The position numbers and the translations under genes were made by a program. The notes beneath the pieces were generated by a model. That model was not told the origin of the DNA and did no database searches. It saw only the letters and a program-made list of their open reading frames with translations. Of a stretch of 64,000 nt of DNA, positions 9,800 through 22,200 are shown piece by piece. Numbering within the stretch: the stretch's first letter is position 1; every line of letters starts with the position of its first letter. Location of the stretch: assembly GCA_029204225.1 (NCBI GenBank), contig CM055099.1, forward strand, positions 65,871,852-65,935,851, given 5' to 3'. The DNA is from Diphasiastrum complanatum (Eukaryota; Streptophyta; Lycopodiopsida; Lycopodiales; Lycopodiaceae).

Positions 9800-12700
9800 C
9801 TGATCATTGTGAATAAGGTGCACTCTGTTCTACAAAAGATTAGAACGATATCCCTTTCGAGTACTTTGTCTATGATGAAGTGATACTTTATCTTGATGTG
9901 CTTGCTCCATGAAGGGCTCCATGAATGATACTTGGGATTAACAAATAAAGCAACTGTTTTGATTGTCACAAAAGACAAAAGTTGCATGTAACTAATTAAG
10001 ATTGATGTCCAACAATAGATGCCTTAACTAGATAGCTTCTTTTGAAACACATGTTGGGGCAATGTATTCGACCTTTGTTGAAGATAATACAATCGAATTC
10101 TGCTTTTTGTTGTTCCAAGAGACAAGACCTTTGTTGAATACAAAGACATATCCTTATGTCGACTTTGTGCTGTCAACATCTCTATCCCAATCTACATTTG
10201 TAAAACCTTGAAGAAGATTAACATGGTCATTCGAATTTTTACCATAACAAATGCAATAATTCTATGTCAACTGTAAATATCCAAAAATTCCAAGTAGAGC
10301 TTTCCAATGAAACCTGAATTCAACATGTACTGGCTTAGTGTACTAATTGAATAAGCAATGTCAGGTCTAGTACACATCATGGCATATATGAGAGAACCAA
10401 TAATAGAATGATAATAATATTGTTTCATTTGTTTGACTTCTTAGAAAAACTGGGAGCATTGGTCCTTCGAATATCGCAAACTTGGATCCATTGGAGTTTT
10501 AGCTGGCTTACAGGCGGTTGTTTGATATTTGAATAACAGGTTGCAAATGTACCTTTGCTGACTAATATAAATCAATCGACAATCACGATCTCTGAAAATT
10601 TGTATACCGAGACAAAAATGGACTTCTCCTAAATCTATCATATTGAATTTATTCGATAACATCCCTTTGACATCCTTCAACATTCGAATGTCATTACTAA
10701 AGAGTAATGTATCATCAACATATAATGTAATGATAATGAAAGACGAATTCACTGATTAGTAGTAGACATTACAATAAGCTAAACCTGGTATAAAACCTTG
10801 CTAAATAAAAATCCGTTGATTCGATTAAACAATGTACGAGACGACTGTTTAAGCCCATAGAGAGCTTTTTGAAGTTTGCATACCTGATGGGTTTTATCCT
10901 CTAACTCATAGCCTTCGGACTGAGACATATGAATGTCTTATTCGATAACTCCATGTAAAAATGCAGTTTGTACATCCATCTAGTGAATCTTTAAATCTGC
11001 ATGCAAATAAAAATAAAAGTATGATCTACGAATGTTTGACCATGGTATAGAAATTTTCTGAATAATCAACATTCATAATTTAAGAGAATCCTCTGGTGAC
11101 TAATCTTGCCTTCCATCGATCAACTAATTCATTGCTTTGTATTTGATCCGATAAACCCATTTGCAAAAGATAATATTTTTACCAACTGGCAAGTCTGTAA
11201 CAGTCCATGTCTGGTTTTTGACAAGAGATCCATCATTCATATCCACTAATCTGCATCAGGAAAAAATCTATTTCAATTGAATCTTTGAAGAATTGGCTTT
11301 TTTGGCTGCTGCTACTACGACTGCATCAAGTTGTCTTCCAAATCATTGATTAGAGTAGAGTCAAGATTCGAACTTGATGCGATATCGGGTACTAATGTGA
11401 CATTTATAACTTTCTCCTTTCCCTCGATATTGACAAACGAATATTCGAGAAAGATAACATCTCTACTAAAAGTAATCTTCTTAGTCACTGGATTCAAATA
11501 GTATCCAACAAAGATAGAGTAAGAACTAGTAGTATCTAGCTTCTTAGAAAGTTCTGCTAGAATATGCATGAAAGCGATACAATCAAAAGTTCAAATGTGC
11601 CTTATCGAACGTTTTGAACCTGTCCACACCGTTTCGGATTTTTTGTCGAATAAGACTTTGGTGTAAGTCAATTTTGAAGATATGCAGTTGTCGAGATGGC
11701 TTCTGCCCAAAAGGTCTTCGATTATCCTACATTTAGAATCATACTTTTCGCACTTTCGAAAAGCGTACAATTTTAATGTTCAGCCACTCATTTGACGGTG
11801 GAGAATAGCTGGTGGTATACTGCATAAGAATGTCATGAGTTTTATAGTAATCTTTGAATTTAGTCGAAATGAATTTGCCTCCACCATCAATTTGAATTGT
11901 CTTGATTTTCTTGGAAGTTTGATTCTCAGATTCTTGCTTGAATTGCTAAAAATACTTGCAGGCTTATAATCTCTTCTCCTCTAATAATCTTCGATGAAAG
12001 TCAGAAAGAATTTTGCTCCCCCTATTGAGAGAGTCTAAACGGGTCCACATATGTCTATGTGCACAATATCTAACACACCTTTGGACGTGTGTTGCGAATC
12101 GGACTTGAAAGGAGTTCTAGCATGCTTGGCTAGAATATAGCTTCAACGACAAGTAAAATTGACATGACTCATTCTGTAATGCCATAATAAATCTCTATCT
12201 TCCAAAGTAGAAGTAGATAGTACTTGAACAGTTGAAGCATTGCAATGACTAAGCTTATAAAGATTGACTTGCCTCTCGATCTCTATCTTCCAAAGTAGAA
12301 GTAGATAGTACTTGAACAGTTGAAGCATTGCAATGACTAAGCTTATAAAGATTGACTTGCCTCTTTTCGAGCACAAGTACCTTTTTGCTTTTGTCTAATA
12401 TCAAATAAGTATTAGAAGAAAATTCAACTTTATGGCCCAAATCAACAATTCTACTAATGCAAAGTAGACTTTTGGTAAGATTCGGAATATGAAGAACATT
12501 TGGAATGAAAGTAGTATCATCTCGAAATTGCAATTTGATATTGTCGATACCATTGATACTGTGAGTATTGTTATCGCCCAATGAGACATATTTTTGAGTC
12601 ATAGCTTGACTATATTCGTAAAACCAATTTCGTTGGCTTGTCATGTGCTGAGTAGCTAAATACCAAAAATCAACATCTTGTCAGTCTTCATTTGCCATAA

Positions 12701-13240
12701 ATGCTACTTCATCAGCTTCTTTGTTGAAGTCTTTCGAACCCTCTGTTGCATTAGCATATTACTAATGTGGTCGCTACTGCTGTTGCTTTTTTGATTTGAG
12801 ACTTCAACAATCCTCCAGCAAATGTCCAGTTCGTAACTACAAAACAATTTTGATTTGGTTGAAGTTGAATTCGAATTTGCGCCTTGTTCTGAATTTGAAT
12901 TGTCATTCAACTTTTGTATTTTCTTCGACATCTTTTTATCAAATTTCTTCAAATAAAAAGCTTCATATTTCGGTGTCGAATGAGGGAATGATGATCCATT
13001 TCTCCGGATATCTTCCTACAGTAGCATAGATGAAACTCATGCTAATGTAAGACCTTTTTGAGTAGAAATAATGATTACCCAATTTTCGTAGGTGTCAGGA
13101 AGGCTTGATAGGAGAGTCATGATGACATCTACATCTTTGATTTCTGCGCCACTTGAGACATCCCCTCAAGAAGATTTTTGAAGTTGTTCAGATGATTCAT
13201 AAGTGAATCTGAATCAACCATTTTGAATGAGAATTTTTTT
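9800..13240 (-). mobile_element. Ty1/copia gag-pol remnant (fourth element)
   Basis: Reading the minus strand from right to left: gag (LMNHLNNFKNLLEGM and MTLLSSLPDTYENW, 13075-13235), a basic/Ser-rich gag tail (12700-12950), protease and pre-integrase (FIPNVLHIPNLTKSLL, 12440-12500), integrase pieces (11570-12140) with IFVGYYLNPVTKK at 11480-11530, RT (ITLYVDDTLLFSN near 10715 and MIDLGEVHFCLGIQIF near 10620), IGSLIYAMMCTRPDIAYS (10320-10400), and an RNase H end (NPKYHS and HIKIKYHFI, 9870-9930). Many stops and frameshifts. It lies antisense inside the gypsy element. Confidence 0.85.
12191..12366. repeat. 88-bp tandem duplication in copia pol
   Basis: Two near-identical 88-bp units (12191-12278 and 12279-12366), starting ATCTCTATCTTCCAAAG and ending TTGACTTGCCTCT. 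88 is not a multiple of three, so the duplication itself shifts the protease/pre-integrase frame. Confidence 0.9.
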
Positions 13241-13439
13241 TTTCCTCAGATGAAGTCTGGTAGTCAAACCTTAGTGCCTTAGTAAAAATATCCATTGTCA
13301 TGTCTTGTGTTCGACATACTGCAAGTTCACCTCTTTGTTGAGAACTTTGCTTCTGACATAGTGATACTAATTTCAATGTGCTTACTCTTGGAATGAAACT
13401 TGGGGTTGGCCAATGAAGCAATAGCACTTTGATTATCAC
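13241..13439 (-). pseudogene. Copia RNase H C-terminal fragment
   Basis: Minus-strand peptide with RGELAVCRTQDMTMDIFTKAL, the conserved end of copia pol, preceded by a frameshifted NPKFHS-like stretch. It runs directly into gag sequence of the neighbouring copia remnant, in the same orientation. Confidence 0.75.
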
Positions 13440-13559
13440 AAAATAAAATTGTTAGCTATCAGCTATATCTTTCGATTGGAGTTGGGGTTTATCTTGTTTT
13501 CACGTAAGTCATTTGAAAGAATGACTTAGTTGGAATGATTCCCTAATTTTGAAAGTTGA

Positions 13560-13760
13560 ACTGGTTGAGTTGGAGGATTTGACTACTTTTGTGCCTAATG
13601 TGCCAGAGAGGGTTGTTGACATTTGTCATTCCAACTGAGAAATTGATTTGTTTTTGAATTTTTGCCATTGGAAAGGCAATTCAGATGAGGAGGACACCTG
13701 AGAGAGGGAAGACTATTTAAGACCAAACTTTCTTGGCTTGCTCCCTTTAGAAGTATGTTT
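13560..13760 (+). pseudogene. Gypsy chromodomain-like pol C-terminus
   Basis: Plus-strand translation gives PERVVDICHS, HWKGNSDEEDT and EREDYLRPNF, with two stops. The order (VVDIC, basic residues, WKG-SDE-ED-T-ERE) matches the chromodomain-like tail of plant Ty3/gypsy integrases. It is followed by a polypurine tract and an LTR in the same orientation. Confidence 0.6.
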
Positions 13761-13762
13761 TT

Positions 13763-13776
13763 AAAGGGGGAGGGAA
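13763..13776 (+). promoter_or_regulatory. Gypsy polypurine tract
   Basis: AAAGGGGGAGGGAA abuts the LTR start TGAAACATGCC; this is the normal position of the plus-strand primer next to a 3' LTR. Confidence 0.75.
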
Positions 13777-14336
13777 TGAAACATGCCCATAAGGGCACGT
13801 AACGGATTACCTATGGTGATGGTCTCATTTATGGGATAGAACACCGGTCTCTGGAGCTAAGAACATAGCTTGAGGGCCGAGAAGACTTTTAAGTACAAGT
13901 CAAAGAATCAAGATGGGATCAATTGGAGCATAATGTCCTATTTGGCACGAGGTGATGTTATGGACCCGCGTCAGTGTGCACAACTGATGCGTGACGTGAC
14001 CCCTATGGTTGGAGATGACCCCACCTAGACTATGTATATAGAGGTGGATCTCCATGAGTTTGCCATTCATTCTCTCATGGAGAATGCGAGCTCTTCCACC
14101 TAGTGGTTAGGTCGAGATGATAATCTAGGCCTCATGAAGTAGGTAGGTAAAGGTTGAGTGTAAGGCATTGTGGTATGGAACACCATGGCTTATCAGAGAT
14201 CCAATCTTGCTTGATGGTGGTCTATGACTCTAGTGCACGCGGGAGAGGTGGAAGTACCTCTATGGATGGGTGGTAACGTAGCGTTCGTCACTTGAGTGTG
14301 TCTTAACAATGACCAGATTCTACAATGAGGTCTAAC
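13777..14336 (+). repeat. Gypsy 3' LTR (copy B)
   Basis: Starts TGAAACATGCCCATAAGG and shares the family body (CTATGTATATAGAGGTGG TATA region at about 14028, GGTCGAGATGATAATCTAGG, GACACC-type block, GGTAACGTAGCGTTCGTCAC), ending near TCTAAC at 14336. It carries a block at about 13860-13935 not seen in the other copies. With copy A and the primer site it bounds one plus-strand gypsy element (9300-14336). Confidence 0.85.
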
Positions 14337-14339
14337 GAT

Positions 14340-15730
14340 CATAAATCTATTAGTGAACGACCATGTGATCGCACACATTAGTGATGTGACTACTCCAAGA
14401 CAAGCATGAGATGCATTAAGGAACAAGAGGAACTACACAAGATCATGCTGCAGGAGGAACAATGACGTGAAATTTTCAAGATTCGAACCAAGGGAAATGA
14501 AGACCAAAAATTGGTGGCAAAAGGAAAAGACGAATAAAAAAAAGTTTAGAACAACTAAAAATCCTTTTGATGATCAAGCCAAATCTTCTAGTAAAAAAAA
14601 ATGAAGGGAAAGTGCTTCTACTCTCAAAATCTTGGACATTGGACCAAGGAGTGCAAAAAGAATGGCTGATATCAAACAAAGAAATAAAGATGAAGAAGGT
14701 GAGACTTCAAATACATTCATTTCTATATTATTATCTCAACGCAATGATGAATCACATTGGTATATGGATTCAAGGACAACTAGACACATGATTGGCAAGT
14801 TCCATCCATTAATCAAGATCGAGGACAATGATAAGGTTGCACAAGCCCATGGAAAAGAGTGTCAAATCAAGGGCATTGGAGTCATTTCCATCAAGCTAGC
14901 ACGGTAAGATGCAGATGATTTAGAATGTGTTTTATGTGCCTAACTTGAAGAAGAATCTATTATTTGTTAGAGTTATGATCAATCAACACCTAAAACGGAG
15001 TTTACCAAGGACAAGTGCTTGGTAGAAAATACGGATCACGATTTCAAGATCACAGCAGATGCATGTAGAGAAGCTAAGGGTGGTCTAAACAAGCTTTGTA
15101 TATTGCTGAAGAAGAAATCCGAATTAACAACAACACATGTAGGTACTATTGATATGTGGCATAGACTCTTGGGCAACTTAAGTTCAACAATTAGAAATCG
15201 TTAAAGAAACTCAAAATGGTACAAGGTCTATTTTTTTGATGATCATGAATGTCAACTCTGTGACGGATGTACTTTTGGCTAAGCAGCACATGGAAAAGTT
15301 CAAAAAAGTGGTGCTCAAAGGGTGAAGGTTAAGTTGGACCTTATTCATTCTAATTTGTGTGGCCCCATGAGGACAATGTTCAATGGAGGATCGTTTTTAC
15401 TTTATGACATTTATTGATGATCACTCTAGAATGTCTTGGATCTATTTCCTAAAGGAAAAGTCAGAAGCTTTTGAAAGATTCAAATCTTTCAAAGCCATTG
15501 TGGAGACACAAAAAGGAAAGTGAAAAAATTGAAATTAGATAGTGGTGTTGAGTATGTCTCAAATGGATTTAATGACTTTTGTGAAGAACATGACCGTTCA
15601 TTCAATCCTATAGGCCACAACACAAGGGTGTAACATAAATAAAGAATAAAACAATTATGGAGAGTGTCAGATCTATGTTGAAGTTCATGAAATTGCCAAT
15701 TTTTTATTGGGTAAGATGCAACAATGCAAA
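14340..15730 (+). mobile_element. Ty1/copia remnant, gag to integrase
   Basis: Plus-strand fragments in order: gag end (TPRQAWDALR-like near 14390), the knuckle CFYSQNLGHWTKEC (about 14600-14660), protease WYMDSRTTRHMIGKF (14758-14805), VFYVPNLKKNLLFV (about 14925), DMWHRLLGNLS (15153-15185), integrase pieces LIHSNLCGPM (about 15340), IDDHSRMSWIYFLKEKSEAF (15410-15470) and SVRSMLKFMKLPIFYW (about 15665-15710). Full of stops. It stops abruptly next to the 5' flank of the GET3d gene; RT is absent. Confidence 0.8.
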
Positions 15731-16274
15731 TTAAATTTCTTTCAAAATGGAAGTCCGAAAGTGTTGCTCTCCAAATTTTTTTAGTGTGTTGAAGATCTCA
15801 CATTTTTCCTTTTATCTCTCTCTCTCTCTCTCTCTCTATTATCGCTATTTGTCTTCCCTCGAACCTAAGCTCAAAGAAACCCTAACTTGTCACGCTTTTC
15901 ATTTTAAAGGGCACGGTTTGCAAAATTTTAGAACACTCATGATATATATATATATAGCGTTTCAATCAAAATGACAATAGTTTTATGGGCTGAATTAAAA
16001 AACACGTGTCCATGGTCAAAACTCACACCTTGTTGATAAAATATTAAAAACCCTAATCACATGTGGATCAATGAAAAGCTAATGAAAAGCTCAGGTGGAC
16101 CAATGAAAATCTTTTAAACACCCTAATCACACGTGCATCAATGAAAATCTCACGTGGACCAATAAAAAGCTTTGAAACGCGTTCTATTTTCAACGTACGT
16201 TCTCTCTATCTCTCATTCATTTTTCCTTGTGGTCGAATGAGCATGATGAATAGCAGAGCAGGCAATGCTGATCG
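15731..16274 (+). promoter_or_regulatory. 5' flank of the GET3d gene
   Basis: This 0.5-kb interval between the copia remnant and the first ATG should contain the promoter and 5' UTR. It holds a (CT)n run at 15815-15838 and a TATATATATATA tract at about 15943-15955. A short repeated phrase (CACGTGG/ACATGTGG with ATCAATGAAAA) occurs several times at 16050-16170. No transcription start can be assigned from sequence alone. Confidence 0.4.
15815..15838. repeat. (CT)n microsatellite
   Basis: Twelve CT/TC units, upstream of the GET3d start codon; CT tracts are common in plant 5' regions. Confidence 0.9.
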
Positions 16275-19200
16275 ATGATATGCGCAGCGATCCTGATGGC
16301 AATCCCACACACTTTAGGTTCGCGCATCTGCTGCTGCTTTCTTTCCTCCCTTTCTCAACCTACTCATACTACTGTTGCTTCTGCCCTTTTTCAGCTCAGC
16401 CCCTTGCTGCAAAGGCTAGGCGGGCCAGCTCTTCCTAGGCGCGCACCTAAGCAGAAGCAGAAGCAGCGTTTGAGGTTGGTTCAATGTAGAAGTGGCCAGG
16501 CTATAAGCTCAGGTCAATGCAAGGTGGTGACGTTCGTCGGTAAGGGCGGTGCGGGGAAAACATTCAATGCTGTCATTGCTGCGAAAGTAAGCTTTTTGGA
16601 ACTATTGAATTTGGTGCTCTTATAGTCATTCTTCAGTTTTTTTCCAGTAGACGGAGAGGGGTTATCAGGCATAACTTGTTCACAAGTAAAACCATTTGTA
16701 GCCAGCTCCCTGCTGATAACACTTAAGACCGTAACCTGCTCTAGCACTGGTTTTGATTGAACCATAATAAAATAAATCCATTTGAAAAATCTGGATAACT
16801 GTTATGCAGTTGAATGAGTTGGACTTTGCTGGACTGCTCAGATCATCCAAATTACATCATTACCCTGTTGTGTTTTTGGCAATCTTGTAATAAAATCCAA
16901 GCAATATCCTGCCAAGGACTTTCTGGAATAGGAAGGGACATGAGTAGACCTTTGGTCTTTTGTCTATTTACCTTGACCTTTTGACATGTAATACATTGGT
17001 TTACAAAGGCCTTAACATCAAACTTCAGTTTAGGCCAATAAAAATTTCTTTCAACCATTTCAATGGTGGTTGAAATGCCTCTATGCCCTACATAAGAGGG
17101 ATTATGAGATTCTTCTATAACTTTATTTCTAAAGTTACGACAAACACATAGCTTTTCTTTGTGAAATAGGAATCCATCATTAAAAGAAAACTCAAATGTA
17201 CTGCTGCCCTGTTGGAAATCTGCCCATATATCAGCAAAATCTTTATCCTGTTGATAAGCATCATTCACACCAGCAAATGCATCATGATAAGGAATGGAAA
17301 TAGAATTAGTGTCTTTATCGGCAACCACATTGTCTTTCCCTGGTGTGTACTGAATCTGAAAATGAAAAGTTTGCAAAAAGATTGACCAATTCATATGCCT
17401 TTCACGAACAAGTGGCTGTCTCAAGAAATATTGTAGGCTTTTATAATCCGTTTTCACAAGAAACTCATTCCACAAGAGATAATGTTTCCAAATTTTAAGT
17501 GCATGGATGATAGCAAGAAGCTCCTTATCATAAATGTCATAGCGCGACTCAGCATCTTTAAGATGACGAATTTCATAAGCCACAACATGTCCTTGAAATA
17601 AAGGAGCTCCAATACAATGGCCACTAGAATCAGCAACTACTAAAAAAGGTTTACGAAGATCTGGAATTATAAGGACAGGTTTAGAAGATAGTGCTCTTTT
17701 AAGAGAGTCAAATGCTTTTTGTATAGAATATGTTTCTACAGCTTTAACTTGAACTTCGGTCTCGTTCTTTTTCCTATCTTTATTCTTCCTATTTTGGGAA
17801 CAATTATAAAAATTATGACCTTTTTCATGACAAATATAGCAATTTCCCTCCTTTTATATATTTCTTTTTCTTCTCTAGAAAGTTGCTTAAAATTTTTCTC
17901 GTCACTACTCAACTTGGACAAGAATCCCCAAAAACGATCCACATATTGATTGACTGACTCTTCTCGGAATTGACGGAAGATGTCCCACTTAACAACGATA
18001 TCTTGTTCAAAATCTTTGGGCAGAAAAAAATAACTCTTGATTTGCCATTTGAATGAAGCCCAAGTCTTCGATGCTTCATGATTTGACTGCATGGCAGCCC
18101 ACCAGAGAGGCTTGATTTTCCAACCGAAGGGAGGCAAAACGATGCGGGCCTTCTCAGTGTAGTCTTCATCTTCAATTTCTTGAGAAGTTCTTTCGATTCC
18201 TTCAGTTGTTTTTGCAGGTCATTATGGTTGTCCTCTGAAATAGAATTTCCAGAATCGACCTCTGCTGTGGATTGGTCCACGCTGCAACAGTAACTTCAGG
18301 ACAGGATATGTTAGCAATTGAGTTTTCAGCGCACAGTACACAGGATATGAACTAGTACTCCTGCAACTTGCAGGTCTTCACAAGTCCTTGGCGCTAGAAA
18401 AGCACTTGCTGAAACTTGCATGAAAGGAACAACAGACTGCAAGACAGCTGCGTCAGATCTGCCAGACAGACAGCCCAAAAACAGGTGCCAGAAAGAGTCA
18501 AAAATCTGCAAAACAATTGTGTCGGGTATGCCGGACTGATTTCCGAGATCTGCAGGGAAATATCTCAAGCTCCTGACTACTAATTTGTGATGCAGAATGA
18601 TGAAAGGAAGCAGACTGCTACTGTGAAACCTGCCCTTCTAAAATGCATGGTAGGTTGACACACCGTGCGATAGACAAAGATCCTGCCAAAGAACCTGGCA
18701 CTAGCCTACATGCACCTTAAAAAACCAACTTTGATCCATCTAAACGTGTAAACCAATGTTCTGATACCGACTGAGATAGATCTAGGTTGTAAATTAATTA
18801 TTCATAGTGAAAATTGACATGCATTGCTGTTCTTGCTTCCATAGACAACATGCAAGCACATGCAAGTAGAGATAGACGTGCTAGCTAGTAAGAAATCACA
18901 CATGCAACCAGTTCTAATGACATGCCACAAGAACTAGCACCATGCAACAAGTAGAAAATACTCAGCATTGAGGGCGGAATGGGCGCCCTCCCCAAATCTG
19001 GCATTTATTACAAGGCAAGCAATACATGAAGCCCCAGAAAGATCCGGGCAGTTCTCAACTGCTACAGGGTAAAGTTGGTCAGAAATAGGCTCTCACAATA
19101 ATTATCTTCAGGAAGCTGCTTTTTGCCAAAGAGAAGACAAGGATCCCCTCAAAAGCAAGATAACACTCTTATTTATGGTGGAGATGGGCATGAAACTTAG

Positions 19201-22200
19201 GAGAGGAGGAGCTGGCTGCATCCAACAACACAACTCCTTTAGGAGCAGTTGAAATGTTCCAGGAATGGAATTTTCTGAGCCAATTAAGAATAATTGAGTA
19301 TGTAGACTTTATTTGTGCAGCACAGGATGGATTTGATTGTGGCTTAACACAATGTACTGAATTCTGACAGGCTAAGTGTGCATCTTGTAGTCATACATTA
19401 GCTTTGGATGTGCCAATTTGATGGTCTTCTCCCTTTTTGATGGTTTACTACCATGTTTCCATTGACTTGCTTTGTGCTTGTTTTGAATTTTGGCCACAGT
19501 AAATGTATTCCACCATAATTAAATAAGTCTAAGAAATGCTACTAAAAATTACTTTGTGCTGGTGCTTGTTCTTGCAAGGTTAGATTTAAACTTAAGACCT
19601 ATTATCATGATACATGATCAACAATTTCAGGATGCCTTTTTGTTTTTGTCAGAGTGAAAAAAAGAATAAAAAATAGCATTATATACATTTTTTGTAGTGA
19701 GATCAGATTCACCAAAAATGTTACTAGACATGCCAGTAGATTGGTATGAACTTTGTGCTTTTCAGGAGTTTGAAGTAGTCCTGTGACTGCTTCAGAACCA
19801 TGTCATTTGCATCACCATTAAACCTAGCTGCTAATTTTTGCTTGGAGGTGTGAAAGTCAAAGAGTTATGGTTATTGAAAAATGCTTATGGCTTATGGAAG
19901 ATCAGACATGTTTGTAACACTCATATGTCTGTATTGGTCCGCAGTATTATGCCAGCATTGGTCTGCAAACGTGTCTTTTGGTGCAGTCACAAGATCCCAC
20001 CGCCGAGTTTCTTCTGGGACACAAGCTGGGAAGCTTTTCTTCTGCACTGGATGGTGGGCTGCTTACAACTGTTCGAGTTGAATCTACAAAGGTTTTCTTT
20101 TTAGCCACTTTAGTTGAGCTTATGAAAATCTAAAGTATGAGTAATGTCCAGACCTTAGAACTAGGATACAACTGGATCTAATGTCGTTGAAAATTGAAAT
20201 TATCAACAGGCTTAGAGCACAATAAGTCAAGATTTAACTGCAATTTTTGGATCGAAACTTGTTTTTTTGAGAGAAGTATTGCAGGGTTGTGACTTAAGTA
20301 CATGGCTCTATGACTGCTTACTTGAAATATTCACGCTCTGTAGTATTGCTGCATTTCTCGAACATGTTTGGTCATCACTAGCTGTTAATGGAGCCCCTGA
20401 ATCAGCTAAAGAAGGTGGATGCAGAGCTAAATTTTACTCAAGGTGCTTTGGATGAGGTTAGTATTTTGGATACCTTCAGGATGGACAAGTTAAATCAGGA
20501 AGAATGATCGGTTGTTTAAGACTATGTTGGTGGACTTTATAGTTAAAGATTGAACTTCTTTTGTCATATTAGGGTGCTATCCTAGACTTAATGTTGACAA
20601 TGTTGGTCACAAATACTCAAGCTCAATGACAATGCTACGGTTTATATCAAATTAGATGTACCTCGTTTGGCTACAATTTGCAAGTGACGGTTTTAAGGTC
20701 AGTGAAGATTATGAATTAGTGCTGCCTTTTGAGGGTAACTTTCCTAGTTCTGAATGGTTTTTTATTTAGATGTTGAAGGATAGTAGGGCTTAACAATAAC
20801 AATTTCATCATGGGGTTTGAGCTTTAATCTCTCCTTAAGAGAAGCAAAGTCCAACTAGTATGTCTAATATTATCTCTTATGCTCCTTTTTCCTTTTTGTT
20901 GTCTGTATCATCTGAAAGAAACACGAGTTATTTAGAAGGAAGATGTCTGCAAGTCTTTCCTGCTTTTCTATGTCCAAAGTTTAGTTTGCATATAATGTAG
21001 ATCACAAGTTTATACATAGTTTTTTTGGGCTTTTCATTGTTTGCATTAACTGTCACTGCTGATAATCTGAAAGTTTCTTTTCTTATGCCTTAGCATCTTT
21101 TTTTTCCAAGTGTTCTGTTGCCATCTTTAGGCAAGGATTGCATTGGTTTTTGGATGCATTGCCACCTGCATTTTTCTCGATACTTGAGTCTTCAATTCAA
21201 TGTTGGAATGGCCAATTAGTTTGACAGAATTGAAATGATATGATTCATGTACATTTGTATGAAACAGGTCTTTGGAAATGAGCTCGGCATTCTACCTGGC
21301 ATGGATCCACTTCTATCACTTGGTGTTGTTGGACAACTTTCTGATTTTTCAAATGGTCTAGTGAAAATGGCTTATTTTTCTGCAAAGAAAAGATTTGATG
21401 TTATTGTATTTGATGGGCCTAGCAGTGAAGAACTTCTCCGGATGTTTGGTGCGGCAGAAAGGGCAAGGTGATTATCATTATTTATTTGGCATTAATGTGG
21501 ATAGTAGGATGGTACTATGATTATGTTGTTCTTTTGAAGTTGTCTTTAACTTGCTTCAAATTTGAATAATTCAATATCCACTGAAATTAAAGAGGTTGGT
21601 CACTTTTTGAGGTCTGCTACGCAATCCTTTTCCACAGATGGTACGTAAAGCGTCTACGAAGTATTATTGAGAAGACAGACTATGGAAGGGTGTTTCTGCC
21701 TTCTCTTTTGAGATTTCTTGAGGCAGCTTTTATTGAGAATTCACCAAATGGTAAAGTGATTAGAACCACTGGTGAAATTTGGAGTGCGGTTGATGATGTA
21801 CTGAAGGTGTGCTAGCCTATGGCTCCATACCAACCTCAGATGTAGAATGCTTGTTGTATTGTAACAGCAATTGAGACCTGTATGCGTTGGCTTATTCCGA
21901 CTAGATATGAACCTTGAATGCACATTGTACTATAACAGCAATTGAGACCTGTATGCATCGGCTTATATTCGAACTTGATATGAACCTCGTGGACTTGATT
22001 CTTTAGTTTTTTTAAACTTTCTGGCTTGCTGGCTTTTACTTATGCTGTGTATGTTTCGCATTCATATTTTCTTTAGAGTTGTTTCTAGTTTTTCCTTAAG
22101 TCTATGCAGAGGTTTTTGACATGCATAAAGTCCAGTGAAGTCCTCACTTCTTACTAGTTTGCGATTTTAATCAAGAGGGTAATGCCATGCAGTTAGTTAA

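Noticed and set aside
18326-18568. 80-codon minus-strand frame in GET3d intron 1
   Set aside because: Lies in the untranslated leader between the gypsy primer site and gag; no protein likeness.
19838-20104. Two overlapping plus frames over GET3d exon 2
   Set aside because: Both are out of frame; the third frame (19945-20091) gives the family motif [10 protein letters not shown] and correct splice sites.
20267-20455. 62-codon plus-strand frame over GET3d exon 3
   Set aside because: Different frame from the true exon 20382-20456, which matches the GET3d family and joins in phase.
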